Below, piece after piece: positions 16,803-27,137 of a stretch of 40,618 nt of DNA. This stretch comes from Pseudomonadota bacterium (GTDB lineage: Bacteria; Pseudomonadota; Gammaproteobacteria; Steroidobacterales; Steroidobacteraceae). Each line of letters begins with the position of its first letter. Position 1 is the first letter of the stretch. A model generated the notes under the pieces. It ran no database searches. It was not told where the DNA came from and saw nothing but the letters and a program-made list of their open reading frames with translations. The position numbers and the translations under genes were made by a program. The DNA lies in the NCBI GenBank assembly GCA_021779535.1, contig JAJYAM010000016.1:1-40618 (forward strand). The letters are read 5' to 3'.

Positions 16803-18065
16803 TCAGGCGTCCGCCGCGTCGAGGCCACCGAAGAACCGCCAGTACAGGACCAGGTACAGGCCCTGCAGCACCGCGCCGATCAGGAACGGAAGCACGTAAT
16901 GACCGTCCCCGATCAGGGACCCGCCGATCACCGGTCCGACCGCGCGCGGCAGTTGCAGCGACAGGCTCTGCACGCTCGCGGCGAGTCCGCGACGCTCCGC
17001 CCGCGTCAGGCTTGCCGCGATCGCCTGCCGCGCCCCCGCGGTGCCCTGGTTGAACACCGCGCGCAGCGCGTAGAGCGCGACCGCCTCGCCGAATCGCGGC
17101 ACGAGCGGGGTCGCGAGCAGCGCGGCAAGTCCGATCGTGCGCATCCCGACCACCGAGGCGACCGCGCCGAGCCGTTCGCCGAGCCGGCGCGTGAGCACCG
17201 TACCGAACGCGGCGAGCAGGAACGCGAGCGCGAGCGCCGGGCCGATCGCGGTCGGATGCTCGCCGAAGCGGCGCGCGAACCAGTACGCCATCAATGGGCC
17301 GATGATGCCGATCGCGAGCCCGTTCACCGCGTTGGTCATCGCGAGACGGCGCAGGTCGCGGTTCTCGCGGCGGGTCACCCGCGCGGCCGCCGACGCCGCG
17401 TCCGGCGCGGACGCGGCGTCGTGCGCCGGGAAGCTCACGCGGGCCCGCGGCTCGCGCGCGCCGCCGATCAGCGCGATCGCGCCCAAGGATCCGGCCAGCG
17501 GGACGAGGAAGAGCCAGCGGTAGCTCGCGACGTGCTCGAAGCCTCGACCGAACGCGGCCGGCAGTGCGACCAGCGCCGCGCCGACCGCCATCCCGAGAAA
17601 TCCGAACGTTGCGTTCAGCGACAGCGCGCGCCGCCGCCGCGCGCCGTCGGTCTCGCGGGCGATCCAGGCCTGCTCGACCGGCGCGAACGGACCGGCGGCG
17701 CCGTTCGCGCCGCGGCCGAAGCCGGCGATCGTCGCGGCGACGATCAGCACGGCCTCGTTCGTCGAGAGCATCGCCGCGAGCGCGGCGGCCGCGGCGGCGG
17801 TCTCGTAGACCAACAGCAGGCCGCGGCTGCCGCGGCGATCGCTCATCGGCCCGACGACCAGCGTCATCAGCACGCCGAACGCGAGACCCGCCATCAGCAC
17901 CGCGCCGATCGCGGCGCCGCGATAGCCGAGCGCGTGCAGGTAGAGCGTGAAGCTCGCGACCGTCACGCCTTGGCCGACGCTGCGGACCGCACGCGCCGCG
18001 AGCAGCCGGCGGACGCCGGGCGGGAGCGACTGATCGGACCCGCGCTCGGCCCGGGGGGCCTTCAC
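16803..18065 (-). CDS. MFS transporter downstream of SDR
   Basis: A 420-residue, 12-helix major facilitator. The loop 2-3 signature is clear (VVGPMSDRRGSRGLLLVY), and the central loop (about 200-235) is Ala/Asp/Arg-rich. The start is GTG 18065, only two bases after the SDR stop (TGA-GG-GTG), giving MKAPRAERGSDQS before the first membrane helix; no ATG is available nearby. The substrate is unknown; drug or sugar export would both fit this branch. Pairing with a glucose-dehydrogenase-like SDR hints at a polyol or sugar-like substrate, but this is only suggestion. It is not closely similar by eye to the MFS protein at 14047-15351. Confidence 0.85.
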   Translation of the reverse strand: MKAPRAERGSDQSLPPGVRRLLAARAVRSVGQGVTVASFTLYLHALGYRGAAIGAVLMAGLAFGVLMTLVVGPMSDRRGSRGLLLVYETAAAAAALAAMLSTNEAVLIVAATIAGFGRGANGAAGPFAPVEQAWIARETDGARRRRALSLNATFGFLGMAVGAALVALPAAFGRGFEHVASYRWLFLVPLAGSLGAIALIGGAREPRARVSFPAHDAASAPDAASAAARVTRRENRDLRRLAMTNAVNGLAIGIIGPLMAYWFARRFGEHPTAIGPALALAFLLAAFGTVLTRRLGERLGAVASVVGMRTIGLAALLATPLVPRFGEAVALYALRAVFNQGTAGARQAIAASLTRAERRGLAASVQSLSLQLPRAVGPVIGGSLIGDGHYVLPFLIGAVLQGLYLVLYWRFFGGLDAADA

Positions 18066-18067
18066 CC

Positions 18068-18931
18068 TCAGCCGCCGGTCGCGAAGCCCGGATAGAGGGT
18101 CATGCCGCCGTCGACGTAGAGCGTCGTGCCGACGACGTAGTCGGAATGATCGGACGCGAGCCACACGGCTGCGCGCGCGATGTCCTCGGGCTCGCCGATG
18201 CGCCCGTATGGCACGAGCGTCATCAGCCGATCGTAGGCCGCCTTGGTGTTCCACGCCGAGGTGTTGATCGGCGTGCGGATCGCGCCCGGCGCGATGCCGT
18301 TCACCCGGATCCGCAGCGGGGCGACCTCCTGCGCGAGGCTCTCCATCAGCAGCTTGATGCCGCCCTTCGAGGTCGCGTAGTTCGCGTGACCGCCCCACGG
18401 GATCGTTTGGTGCACGGAGCTCATGCAGATGACCTTGCCGGCCGCGCACGAGACCGACGGGACCACGCCGCGGCGCATGAACTCGCGAATCGCCGCGCGC
18501 GCACACAGGAACTGGCCGGTCAGGTTGATGTTGATCACCGTGTTCCACTGTTCGATCGTCATCTCGTGGAACGCGGCGTCGCGCTGGAGCCCCGCGTTCG
18601 CGACCAGGATGTCGACCGTGCCGAGCTCGCGGATCGCGTCGGCGAACATCCGATCGACGTCGGCTTCCGAGGAGACGTCGGCCTTGATCGCGATCGCTTT
18701 CACGCCGTGGCCGCGGATCTCGTCGACGACCGCGCTCGCGGCGTCGTCGCCGACGACGTAATTCACGACGACGTCGGCGCCGGCGGCGCCGAGCGCGATC
18801 GCGATCGCGCGGCCGATGCCGGAGTTCGCGCCGGTCACCAGCGCCTTTTGGCCCGCGAGCACCGGGTGCGCGGGCAGTTTCGGGGCGGTCGAGGCGGGCG
18901 GGGCGGGCGGGGCGGGGGCGTTCGAGTTCAT
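18068..18931 (-). CDS. SDR-family NAD(P) oxidoreductase (glucose 1-dehydrogenase-like)
   Basis: Classical short-chain dehydrogenase, 287 residues, slightly longer than usual because of a Pro/Ala-rich N-terminal extension of about 25 residues. The cofactor motif TGANSGIG is at 33-40, NAG at 112-114, and the catalytic set is N136 or N138, S172, Y185 and K189 (YATSK). The segment SSVHQTIPWGGHANYATSKG closely resembles glucose 1-dehydrogenases. Reaction: probable NAD(P)-dependent oxidation of a sugar or other secondary alcohol. It starts at ATG 18931 with an AGGAG box about ten bases upstream, and is divergent from the DUF1345 gene across a 90-bp spacer that must hold both promoters. Confidence 0.92.
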   Translation of the reverse strand: MNSNAPAPPAPPASTAPKLPAHPVLAGQKALVTGANSGIGRAIAIALGAAGADVVVNYVVGDDAASAVVDEIRGHGVKAIAIKADVSSEADVDRMFADAIRELGTVDILVANAGLQRDAAFHEMTIEQWNTVININLTGQFLCARAAIREFMRRGVVPSVSCAAGKVICMSSVHQTIPWGGHANYATSKGGIKLLMESLAQEVAPLRIRVNGIAPGAIRTPINTSAWNTKAAYDRLMTLVPYGRIGEPEDIARAAVWLASDHSDYVVGTTLYVDGGMTLYPGFATGG

Positions 18932-19021
18932 CGCTGCGGTACTCCTGCGGGGAAAGGCGTGTGCAGAGCATATACCCGGTCGCGCGCGTCGCAAGCGCCG
19001 GCGGTGGCGTCCGTGCGGCCG

Positions 19022-19729
19022 GTGCGCGTACACTTCGCGCTGCGGCCGGGCTTCGCGTCGGCCGCCTATCCGCACGTGAAAAAGTTCGTCCGCAATCATC
19101 CGAGACTGCTGATCGCGGTCGCCGCAGGCGTGCTGACCGGGATCATGCTGCCGGCGGCATGGCCGGCGCTGAGCCGCGCGCTGCTCGCGTGGAACGCGGC
19201 GGTGTGCGCGTACCTGGCATTGATGTTCCTCTGGATGCGGAGCCTGTCGGCCGAGCAGATCAGCCGCCGCTTCGACGAGGAGGATTCCGGGACCACCGCG
19301 ATCTCGGTCATCGTCGTGTGCGCGTCGGTGCTGAGCCTCGCGGCGATCGTCGCGATGCTCGCGACCGTGCGGCAGGTGACCGGCACGGTACGCCTCGCGC
19401 ACACCGCGCTCGCGGCGCTGACCTTGCTGGCCTCGTGGGCGCTCGTGCCGACGGTGTTCACCGCCCAGTACGCGGAGGCGTTCTACGGCCGCGGCGGCGC
19501 GCGCCGGCCGCCGCTCGAATTCCCGGGCACCGCGATGCCCGTGTTCTGGGACTTCGCGTATTTCTCGTTCACGATCGCATGCGCGTGTCAGACGTCGGAC
19601 GTGTCGACCACCGATACCGCGATCCGCCGGGTCGTGATCGCGCAGACCCTGGTCTCGTTCCTGTTCAACGTGGCGATCCTCGGATTCGCGATCAACGTCG
19701 GCGCCGGCTTGCTCGGCGCGGCGAACTGA
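19022..19729 (+). CDS. DUF1345 family integral membrane protein
   Basis: A small polytopic membrane protein of unknown function, about 235 residues as given. Four to five hydrophobic helices are visible, beginning LLIAVAAGVLTGIMLP, and the C-terminal family signature FWDFAYFSFTIACACQTSDV is present. The start is uncertain: several in-frame GTG codons exist (19004, 19013, 19022, 19076), none with a clear ribosome-binding site. GTG 19022 is chosen because codon composition already looks coding there (GC-rich third bases, A/T-rich second bases). GTG 19076 would give MKKFVRNHPRLLI and a 217-residue protein, also normal for the family. Confidence 0.83.
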   Translation: MRVHFALRPGFASAAYPHVKKFVRNHPRLLIAVAAGVLTGIMLPAAWPALSRALLAWNAAVCAYLALMFLWMRSLSAEQISRRFDEEDSGTTAISVIVVCASVLSLAAIVAMLATVRQVTGTVRLAHTALAALTLLASWALVPTVFTAQYAEAFYGRGGARRPPLEFPGTAMPVFWDFAYFSFTIACACQTSDVSTTDTAIRRVVIAQTLVSFLFNVAILGFAINVGAGLLGAAN

Positions 19730-19749
19730 GTCCCCAATTGGAGATTGGC

Positions 19750-20748
19750 ATGCCGCAGCTACCCTCGACGATGTCGGTGATCGATGTGAAGGCGCCGGGC
19801 GGACCCGAGCAGCTGGTGCTCGCGACGCGCCCGGTCCCGCGGCCGGGCGCCGGCGAGGTGCTCGTGCGGGTCGCGGCGGCCGGCGTGAACCGCCCCGACG
19901 TGCTGCAGCGGCGCGGTGCCTATCCGCCGCCGCCGGGCGCCTCGGACGTTCTCGGACTCGAGGTCGCCGGCGAGATCGTCGCGCTCGGCGACGGGGTCGC
20001 CGGCCCGGCGATCGGCGATCGCGTGACCGCGCTGCTCGCGGGCGGCGGTTATGCCGAGTACGCGGTCGCCGCGGCGCCGCTGTGCCTGGCGATTCCGGGC
20101 GGGTTGAGCGTCGTCGAGGCGGCGGCGATTCCGGAGACCTTCTTCACGGTCTGGACGAACCTGTTCGAGCGCGGCGGCTGCAAGGCGGGCGATACCGTGC
20201 TGGTCCACGGGGGCACCAGCGGGATCGGCACCGTCGCGATCCAGCTCGCGACGGCGTTCGGCGCGCGCGTGCTCGCGACCGCGGGCAGCGGGTCGAAGGC
20301 GCGCGCTTGCGAGCGGCTCGGCGCGGCGCGCGGCATCGACTACCGGACCGAGGACTTCGTCGCCGTGGTCGCACAGGAGACGCAGAACCGCGGCGCCGAC
20401 CTGATCCTCGACATGGTCGCGGGCCCGTACGTCGCGCGCAACCTCGCCGCGGCGGCCGTCGAGGCACGGATCGTCGTCATCGGGCTGCAGGGCGGGGAGC
20501 GCGCCGAGGTCGACTTCGGCCAGGTGATGCGCAAGCGCGTGACGCTCACCGGCTCGACCCTGCGGCCGCGCACGGTCGCCCAGAAGGCGGTGATCGCCGA
20601 GGGCCTGCGCCGCCAGGTGTGGCCGCTCCTCGCCGCCGGCAAGGTCCGGCCGATCGTGCACGCGACGTTCCCGCTCGCCGAGGCCGCCGCCGCGCATCGC
20701 CTGATGGAGTCGTCGGCGCACGTCGGCAAGATCGTGCTGACGGCCTAG
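19750..20748 (+). CDS. NAD(P)H-quinone oxidoreductase, zinc-free MDR family (QOR/PIG3-like)
   Basis: A 332-residue medium-chain dehydrogenase without the zinc-binding cysteine lobe. The N-terminal GroES-like fold holds AAAGVNRPDVLQRRG (43-57), typical of the PIG3-like quinone oxidoreductases, and the Rossmann motif is VHGGTSGIG at 152-160. Role: NADPH-dependent reduction of quinones or enones in the cytosol. It starts at ATG 19750 with a GGAG box at 19740-19743, and lies 20 bp after the DUF1345 gene, so the two are probably co-transcribed. Its stop shares a CTAG with the stop of fdsD on the other strand. Confidence 0.93.
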   Translation: MPQLPSTMSVIDVKAPGGPEQLVLATRPVPRPGAGEVLVRVAAAGVNRPDVLQRRGAYPPPPGASDVLGLEVAGEIVALGDGVAGPAIGDRVTALLAGGGYAEYAVAAAPLCLAIPGGLSVVEAAAIPETFFTVWTNLFERGGCKAGDTVLVHGGTSGIGTVAIQLATAFGARVLATAGSGSKARACERLGAARGIDYRTEDFVAVVAQETQNRGADLILDMVAGPYVARNLAAAAVEARIVVIGLQGGERAEVDFGQVMRKRVTLTGSTLRPRTVAQKAVIAEGLRRQVWPLLAAGKVRPIVHATFPLAEAAAAHRLMESSAHVGKIVLTA

Positions 20749-20981
20749 GAGCCGGGTGCCGCCGCCCCGGCCTTCGCGATGCGGCGCGCGGCCTCGAGCG
20801 CGAGATCGGCGAAACCGCTCTCGCCGGAGCGCACGCGCTCGGCGAGCCGCTCGCGCATCCGCCGCGTCCAGAACTTCTGGATGTGGTTCACGATACCGCC
20901 GACCGCCTCTTCGCGGTTCGGCTCTCCGTGGAAGAACGCGGCGATGTCGTTCGCCATCTTGACCAGATGATCGTCGCTCAT
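20745..20981 (-). CDS. fdsD: NAD-dependent formate dehydrogenase, delta subunit
   Basis: A 78-residue accessory subunit of the soluble FdsABG formate dehydrogenase. The characteristic core runs from HLVKMANDIAAFFHGEP to IVNHIQKFWTRRMRE. In the related systems FdsD binds the catalytic complex and helps cofactor insertion. It starts at ATG 20981, seven bases after the fdsA stop, so it is the last gene of the minus-strand operon. In many fds operons a FdhD-type gene (fdsC) lies between fdsA and fdsD; here it is missing. Confidence 0.93.
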   Translation of the reverse strand: MSDDHLVKMANDIAAFFHGEPNREEAVGGIVNHIQKFWTRRMRERLAERVRSGESGFADLALEAARRIAKAGAAAPGS

Positions 20982-20988
20982 GTCGTCA

Positions 20989-23841
20989 TCACTTGGTCAC
21001 GAACACGTCCGCACCGCGCAACAGCGTCTCCTGCGTCTCGCGCTGCTCGCGGAAGCGCCGCTGCCACTCCGACGGCTGGCTCACGCGCGTGACCTGCACC
21101 GCGGTGACCTTGTACTCCGGGCAGTTCGTCGCCCAGTCGGAATTGTCGGTCGTGATCACGTTCGTGCCGCTGTCCGGGAAGTGGAACGTCGTGTAGACGA
21201 CGCCGGGCTGCACGCGCTCGGTCACGATCGCGCGCAGCACGGTCTCGCCGGAGCGGCTGGCGACGCCGGCCCAGTCGCCGTCCGCGATCCCGCGCTCCTC
21301 GGCGTCGTGCGGGTGGATCTCGAGGCGATCCTCGTCGTGCCACTGGACGTTCGGGGTGCGCCGCGTCTGTGCGCCGACGTTGTACTGCGAGAGGATCCGG
21401 CCGGTCGTGAGCAGCAACGGATGGCGCTGCGTGACCTTCTCGTCCGTCGGCACGTACTCGGTCACGAGGAAGCGGCCCTTGCCGCGGACGAACTCGTCGA
21501 CGTGCATCGTCGGCGTGCCCTCCGGGTGCGCGTCGTTGCACGGCCATTGCACGCTGCCGAGGCGGTCGATCTTCTCGAAGCTCATGCCGGTGAACGTCGG
21601 CGTGAGCCGCGCGATCTCGTCCATGATCTGCGACGGGTGCCGGTAGTTCATCGGGTAACCCATCGCGTTGCTGAGCAACTGGGTCACCTCCCAGTCGGCG
21701 TACCCGGTCTTCGGCTCCATGACCTTGCGCACGCGCGAGACCCGGCGCTCGGCGTTCGTGAAGGTGCCGTCCTTCTCGAGGAAGGTCGAGCCCGGCAGGA
21801 ACACGTGCGCGAACTTCGCGGTCTCGTTCAGGAACAGGTCCTGGACGATCACGCATTCCATCGCGCCGAGCGCGGCGGTCACGTGCTGGGTGTTCGGGTC
21901 CGATTGCGCGATGTCCTCGCCTTCGACGTAGAGCGCCTTGAACTCGCCGTCCAGCGCCGCCTCGAACATGTTCGGGATCCGCAGGCCGGGCTCGTTCTGC
22001 AGGTGCACGCCCCAGGCGAGCTCGAACGCGCCGCGCACCGCGTCGTCGCTCACGTGGCGGTAGCCCGGGAACTCGTGCGGGAACGAGCCCATGTCGCAGG
22101 AGCCCTGGACGTTGTTCTGGCCGCGCAGCGGATTCACGCCGACGCCTTCGCGCCCGAGGTTGCCGGTCGCCATCGCGAGGTTCGCGATCGCCATGACCGC
22201 GGTGGAGCCCTGGCTGTGCTCGGTGACGCCGAGACCGTAATAGATCGCCGCGTTGCCCGCGGTCGCGTACAGCCGCGCCGCCGCGCGCACCGCGGCGGCG
22301 GGCACGCCGGTCACGGCTTCCATCGTCTCCGGCGAGTTGCGCTCCTCGGCGACGAATCGCCGCCACTGCTCGAGCGCCGGCGCTTCGCAGCGCGCGCGCA
22401 CGAACGCTTCGTCGACCAGCCCCTCGGTCACGACGACGTGCGCAAGGCTGTTCAGCAGCGCGACGTTCGTGCCCGGGCGCAGTTGCAGGTGGTGGGCGGC
22501 CGCGATGTGCGGGGTCCGCACCAGGTCGATCCGGCGCGGATCGGCGACGATCAGCTGCGCGCCCTCGCGCAGCCGCCGCTTCATCTGCGACCCGAACACC
22601 GGATGCGCGTCGGTCGGGTTCGCGCCGATCACGAAGATCACGTCGGCCTGCATCACCGAGTCGAAGCTCTGGGTGCCGGCCGACTCGCCGAGCGTGTTCT
22701 TCAGCCCGTAGCCGGTCGGCGAATGGCACACGCGCGCGCAGGTGTCGACGTTGTTGTTGCCGAAGCCGGCCCGGACCAGCTTTTGAACGAGGTAGGTCTC
22801 TTCGTTCGTGCAACGCGACGAGGTGATGCCGCCGATCGAGTCCCGGCCGTACTTCTGCTGGATGCGCTTGAGCTCCGAGGCCGCGGTCGCGATCGCCTCG
22901 TCCCAGCTCACCTCGCGCCACGGATCGCTGATCTTCGCGCGGATCATCGGTTTCACGATCCGGTCGGGGTGCGACGCGTAGCCGATCGCGAACCGGCCCT
23001 TCACGCAGGAATGGCCGTGGTTCGCGTGGCCGTCCTTGTTCGGCACCATCCGCACGATCTCCTCGCCGCGCATCTCCGCACGGAACGAGCAGCCGACGCC
23101 GCAGTACGCGCAGGTCGTCACGGCGCTGTGCTCGGCCTGGCCCTTCGCGATCAAGGTGTTCTCCGAGAGCGTCGCGGTCGGACAGGCCTGCACGCAGGCG
23201 CCGCAGGACACGCACTCGGAGTCCAGGAACGTCTCGCCCTGGCTCGCCGCGACCTTCGAGTCGAAGCCGCGCCCCTCGATCGTGAGCGCGAACGTCCCCT
23301 GGCGCTCGTCACAGGCCCGGACGCAGCGGGAACAGACGATGCACTTCGCCGGATCGAAGGTGAAGTACGGGTTGCTGGTGTCCGGCTTCGCGTCGAGGTG
23401 ATTCCCGCCTGCGTAGCCGTAACGCACTTCGCGCAGTCCGACCGCGCCGGCCATGTCCTGGAGTTCGCAGTGGCCGTTCGCGGGGCAGGTCAGGCAGTCG
23501 AGCGGGTGGTCGGAGATGTAGAGCTCCATGACCCCGCGGCGAACCTTCGCGAGCCGTTCGTTCTGCGTGGTGACCTTCATGCCCGGCGCGACCGGCGTCG
23601 TGCACGACGCGGGCAGGCCCTTCACGCCCTCGATCTGCACCAGGCACAAGCGGCAGGAGCCGAACGGCTCGAGCTGCTCGGTCGCGCAGAGTTTCGGGAT
23701 CTTCGTGCCCACGATCGCCGCGGCGCGCATCACCGACGTGCCCTCGGGCACGGTGACCTCGACGCCGTCGATCGTGAGCGTCACCGGCTTCGTGGCGGTG
23801 CTCGCCGGAGTCCCGGGATCCTGTTCGACGATGGAATACAT
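20989..23841 (-). CDS. fdsA: NAD-dependent formate dehydrogenase, alpha (molybdenum) subunit
   Basis: Catalytic subunit oxidising formate to CO2, 950 residues. The N-terminal NuoG-like part holds a [2Fe-2S] site (C52, C63, C66, C80) and a His/Cys [4Fe-4S] site (H112, C116, C119, C125). Two ferredoxin-type clusters follow (C167/170/173/177 and C210/213/216/220), then the molybdopterin-domain [4Fe-4S] cluster (C244, C247, C251, C279). The metal ligand is C372 in CARVCHSPTG, an ordinary cysteine rather than selenocysteine. No Tat signal is present, consistent with a cytosolic NAD-reducing enzyme. A GAGGA box lies eight bases before ATG 23841, and 21 bp separate it from fdsB. Confidence 0.97.
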   Translation of the reverse strand: MYSIVEQDPGTPASTATKPVTLTIDGVEVTVPEGTSVMRAAAIVGTKIPKLCATEQLEPFGSCRLCLVQIEGVKGLPASCTTPVAPGMKVTTQNERLAKVRRGVMELYISDHPLDCLTCPANGHCELQDMAGAVGLREVRYGYAGGNHLDAKPDTSNPYFTFDPAKCIVCSRCVRACDERQGTFALTIEGRGFDSKVAASQGETFLDSECVSCGACVQACPTATLSENTLIAKGQAEHSAVTTCAYCGVGCSFRAEMRGEEIVRMVPNKDGHANHGHSCVKGRFAIGYASHPDRIVKPMIRAKISDPWREVSWDEAIATAASELKRIQQKYGRDSIGGITSSRCTNEETYLVQKLVRAGFGNNNVDTCARVCHSPTGYGLKNTLGESAGTQSFDSVMQADVIFVIGANPTDAHPVFGSQMKRRLREGAQLIVADPRRIDLVRTPHIAAAHHLQLRPGTNVALLNSLAHVVVTEGLVDEAFVRARCEAPALEQWRRFVAEERNSPETMEAVTGVPAAAVRAAARLYATAGNAAIYYGLGVTEHSQGSTAVMAIANLAMATGNLGREGVGVNPLRGQNNVQGSCDMGSFPHEFPGYRHVSDDAVRGAFELAWGVHLQNEPGLRIPNMFEAALDGEFKALYVEGEDIAQSDPNTQHVTAALGAMECVIVQDLFLNETAKFAHVFLPGSTFLEKDGTFTNAERRVSRVRKVMEPKTGYADWEVTQLLSNAMGYPMNYRHPSQIMDEIARLTPTFTGMSFEKIDRLGSVQWPCNDAHPEGTPTMHVDEFVRGKGRFLVTEYVPTDEKVTQRHPLLLTTGRILSQYNVGAQTRRTPNVQWHDEDRLEIHPHDAEERGIADGDWAGVASRSGETVLRAIVTERVQPGVVYTTFHFPDSGTNVITTDNSDWATNCPEYKVTAVQVTRVSQPSEWQRRFREQRETQETLLRGADVFVTK

Positions 23842-23862
23842 GCGCTGATCCTCTGGGAATGC

Positions 23863-25421
<1,559 letters not shown>

Positions 25422-25425
<4 letters not shown>

Positions 25426-25946
25426 CGGGCGCTCCTCGCGCGGGCGACGATCTCGTCGAATCGCTGCGCATCGACGCGACCCTCGATCGAATCGTCGATC
25501 ATCACCGAGGGGCCGAGCGCGCAATTGCCGAGGCAGTAGACCGCTTCGAGGGTGATCGCGCCGTCGGCGGTCGTGCCGTGATAGTCCACGCCGAGGCGGC
25601 GTTTCGCGTGCGCCTCCAGCGCGGCCGCGCCGACCGACTGGCAGGCTTCCGCGCGACAGATCCTGAGCACGCGGCGGCCGGGTTTCTCGGTCCGGAAATA
25701 ATGATAGAAGCTCAGCACGCCGTGCACTTCGGCGCGCGACAGGTTCAGTTCCCGTGCGATCAGCGGAACCGCCGCACCCGGTACGTAGGACAGCGCATCC
25801 TGGATCGCGTGCAGGATCGGCAGCAGCGCGCCCGGCGAGTCCTTCAGCCGCGCGCACGCCGCGAGCGTGGTCTCGCGCGCCGCGGCGTCGAGATCGGTGC
25901 GATCGGATCGGTCTGGATTCGCGCGTGTCGGTGCTGGCGTGGTCAT
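25422..25946 (-). CDS. fdsG: NAD-dependent formate dehydrogenase, gamma subunit (NuoE-like)
   Basis: A 174-residue [2Fe-2S] thioredoxin-fold protein that pairs with FdsB. Cluster ligands are C97 and C102 (CRAEAC) and C138 and C142 (CLGNC). The helical N-terminal half includes [16 protein letters not shown] and [10 protein letters not shown], both conserved in NuoE/HoxE/FdsG. It is the first gene of fdsGBA-D. Promoter elements are expected in the 183-bp divergent gap upstream, where an AT-rich patch stands out against the GC-rich background. Confidence 0.95.
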
Positions 25947-25972
25947 GCTCTGGCTCGGGGTACGTTCAGCCG

Positions 25973-25994
25973 GTAATAATAACCTGAAACTTTC
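25973..25994 (-). promoter_or_regulatory. AT-rich patch upstream of fdsG, candidate promoter/operator
   Basis: About 27-48 bases before the fdsG start there is an unusually AT-rich block (GGTAATAATAACC on the plus strand) followed by the small inverted repeat GAAA-C-TTTC (25986-25994). The patch could supply the -10 element (TTATTA or TATTAT on the minus strand). No good -35 hexamer at 16-18 bp is visible, so an activator may be needed. No regulator gene is adjacent. Confidence 0.35.
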
Positions 25995-26048
25995 GCATCG
26001 GGGCTCCGCAACGCGATCGTCTCTCGATTCGCCGCGGTGCTATTCTTC

Positions 26049-26085
26049 GGACGCGACCTGTCTCGTCTTGGACGCGACCGGTCGC
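26049..26085 (+). repeat. Direct repeat GGACGCGACC x2 plus palindrome upstream of the protease gene
   Basis: The decamer GGACGCGACC occurs at 26049-26058 and again at 26070-26079, exactly 21 bases apart (two DNA turns). The second copy runs into the 12-bp palindrome GCGACCGGTCGC (26074-26085). A TGC-TATTCT sequence (26038-26046), like an extended -10 element, lies just before. The layout resembles paired operator sites, but is unproven. Confidence 0.4.
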
Positions 26086-26129
26086 ACCGATCCAGCTCGG
26101 TCAGGGGCGCCACGGGGAGCCGTTCGACG

Positions 26130-27137
26130 ATGCGCGAGTTCGCCCGGTTTCCGATCCGACCTGCGGCGTCGGCCGCTGCGCTGTTCGCGGCGTTCGTGGC
26201 GATCGCGCTCACCGCGGCGGGCGCGACGGCGACGAGCGCGACCAGCGCGCCGCCGGCTCCCGGCCCGATCGCCGCGAGCACCGCGCTCACCCCGATCGTC
26301 GTGCATGCGACCGGTCCGCGGTTCGTCGCGCCGACCCGACGCGACAGCATCGGGCGGATCTGGGCGCCGGTCTACATCGACGGTCAGGGGCCGTTTCGGC
26401 TCGTGCTGGATACCGGTGCGACGCAGTCCGGCGTGACCGCGACCGTCGCGTCGATCCTGCGCCTGCCGCTCGATCGCACGCCGCCCGTGTTGCTGCGGGG
26501 CGTGACCGGCGTCGCGACGGTGCCGACCGTGCGCCTCGACGAGCTCGCGATCGGCGACTTGACCGTCGCCGGCGCGATCGTGCCGATACTGCCCGACGCG
26601 TTCGGGGGCGCCGACGGGATCCTCGGCACCGCGGGGCTCGCGGACAAGCGCATCTTCATCGACTTTCGGCGCGATCGCATCACGATCACCTTCTCGCACG
26701 GGCGATTTCCGTCGCGGGGGTTCGAGACGCTGCACTTCGCACCGAACCTGCAGACACCGATCATCGTCGACGCGCGGGTCGGCGGCGTGCGCACGAAGGC
26801 GATCATCGACACCGGCGGCGAGCTGACGATCGCGAACGATGCGTTGCGCGACGCGCTGAGGCGTCACTGGTTCAGGCCGCGGTCCCGGCCCGACCGGATC
26901 GAAGGGGCGACGCGCGCGGTGCAGGTCGGCGAGGTGATCGCGACGCCGGTCATCGACCTCGGCTCGATCCGAATCCGCGATCCGTACATCACCTACTCGA
27001 ACCTGATGATCTTCGACCATTGGCACCTGCGCCACCGGCCGGCGATCCTGATCGGGATGGATGCGCTCGGCACGCTCGACCAGCTGGTCATCGATTACAA
27101 GCGGCATGTACTGGAATTGCGGCCCCGGACGGGATAG
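26130..27137 (+). CDS. Secreted or membrane-anchored retropepsin-like aspartic protease with two DTG motifs
   Basis: A 335-residue protein with an N-terminal hydrophobic segment (about 12-36: signal peptide or anchor) and an Ala/Thr/Pro-rich linker. Two aspartic-protease half domains follow: LVLDTGATQSGV (D94) and AIIDTGGELTIA (D227). Having both half sites in one chain means it could fold as a self-sufficient, pepsin-like monomer, unlike single-domain bacterial retropepsins that must dimerise. The second site is DTGG rather than DTGA. It starts at ATG 26130 with a GGGGAG box about nine bases upstream; a longer reading from 26037 lacks such a site. The periplasmic substrate is unknown. Confidence 0.82.
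   Translation: MREFARFPIRPAASAAALFAAFVAIALTAAGATATSATSAPPAPGPIAASTALTPIVVHATGPRFVAPTRRDSIGRIWAPVYIDGQGPFRLVLDTGATQSGVTATVASILRLPLDRTPPVLLRGVTGVATVPTVRLDELAIGDLTVAGAIVPILPDAFGGADGILGTAGLADKRIFIDFRRDRITITFSHGRFPSRGFETLHFAPNLQTPIIVDARVGGVRTKAIIDTGGELTIANDALRDALRRHWFRPRSRPDRIEGATRAVQVGEVIATPVIDLGSIRIRDPYITYSNLMIFDHWHLRHRPAILIGMDALGTLDQLVIDYKRHVLELRPRTG

Noticed and set aside
15300-18095. Long plus-strand open frame opposite the oxidoreductase and MFS genes
   Set aside because: Shadow composition and crossing of two real genes and their spacer.
22720-22760. Possible selenocysteine site in formate dehydrogenase
   Set aside because: The metal ligand codon is an ordinary cysteine codon (C372) and no in-frame TGA is present.
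26037-26129. Extended start for the aspartic protease at 26037
   Set aside because: It would read through the candidate -10 and operator-like repeats and put about 30 Arg/Ser-rich residues before the signal segment; ATG 26130 has a GGGGAG box.
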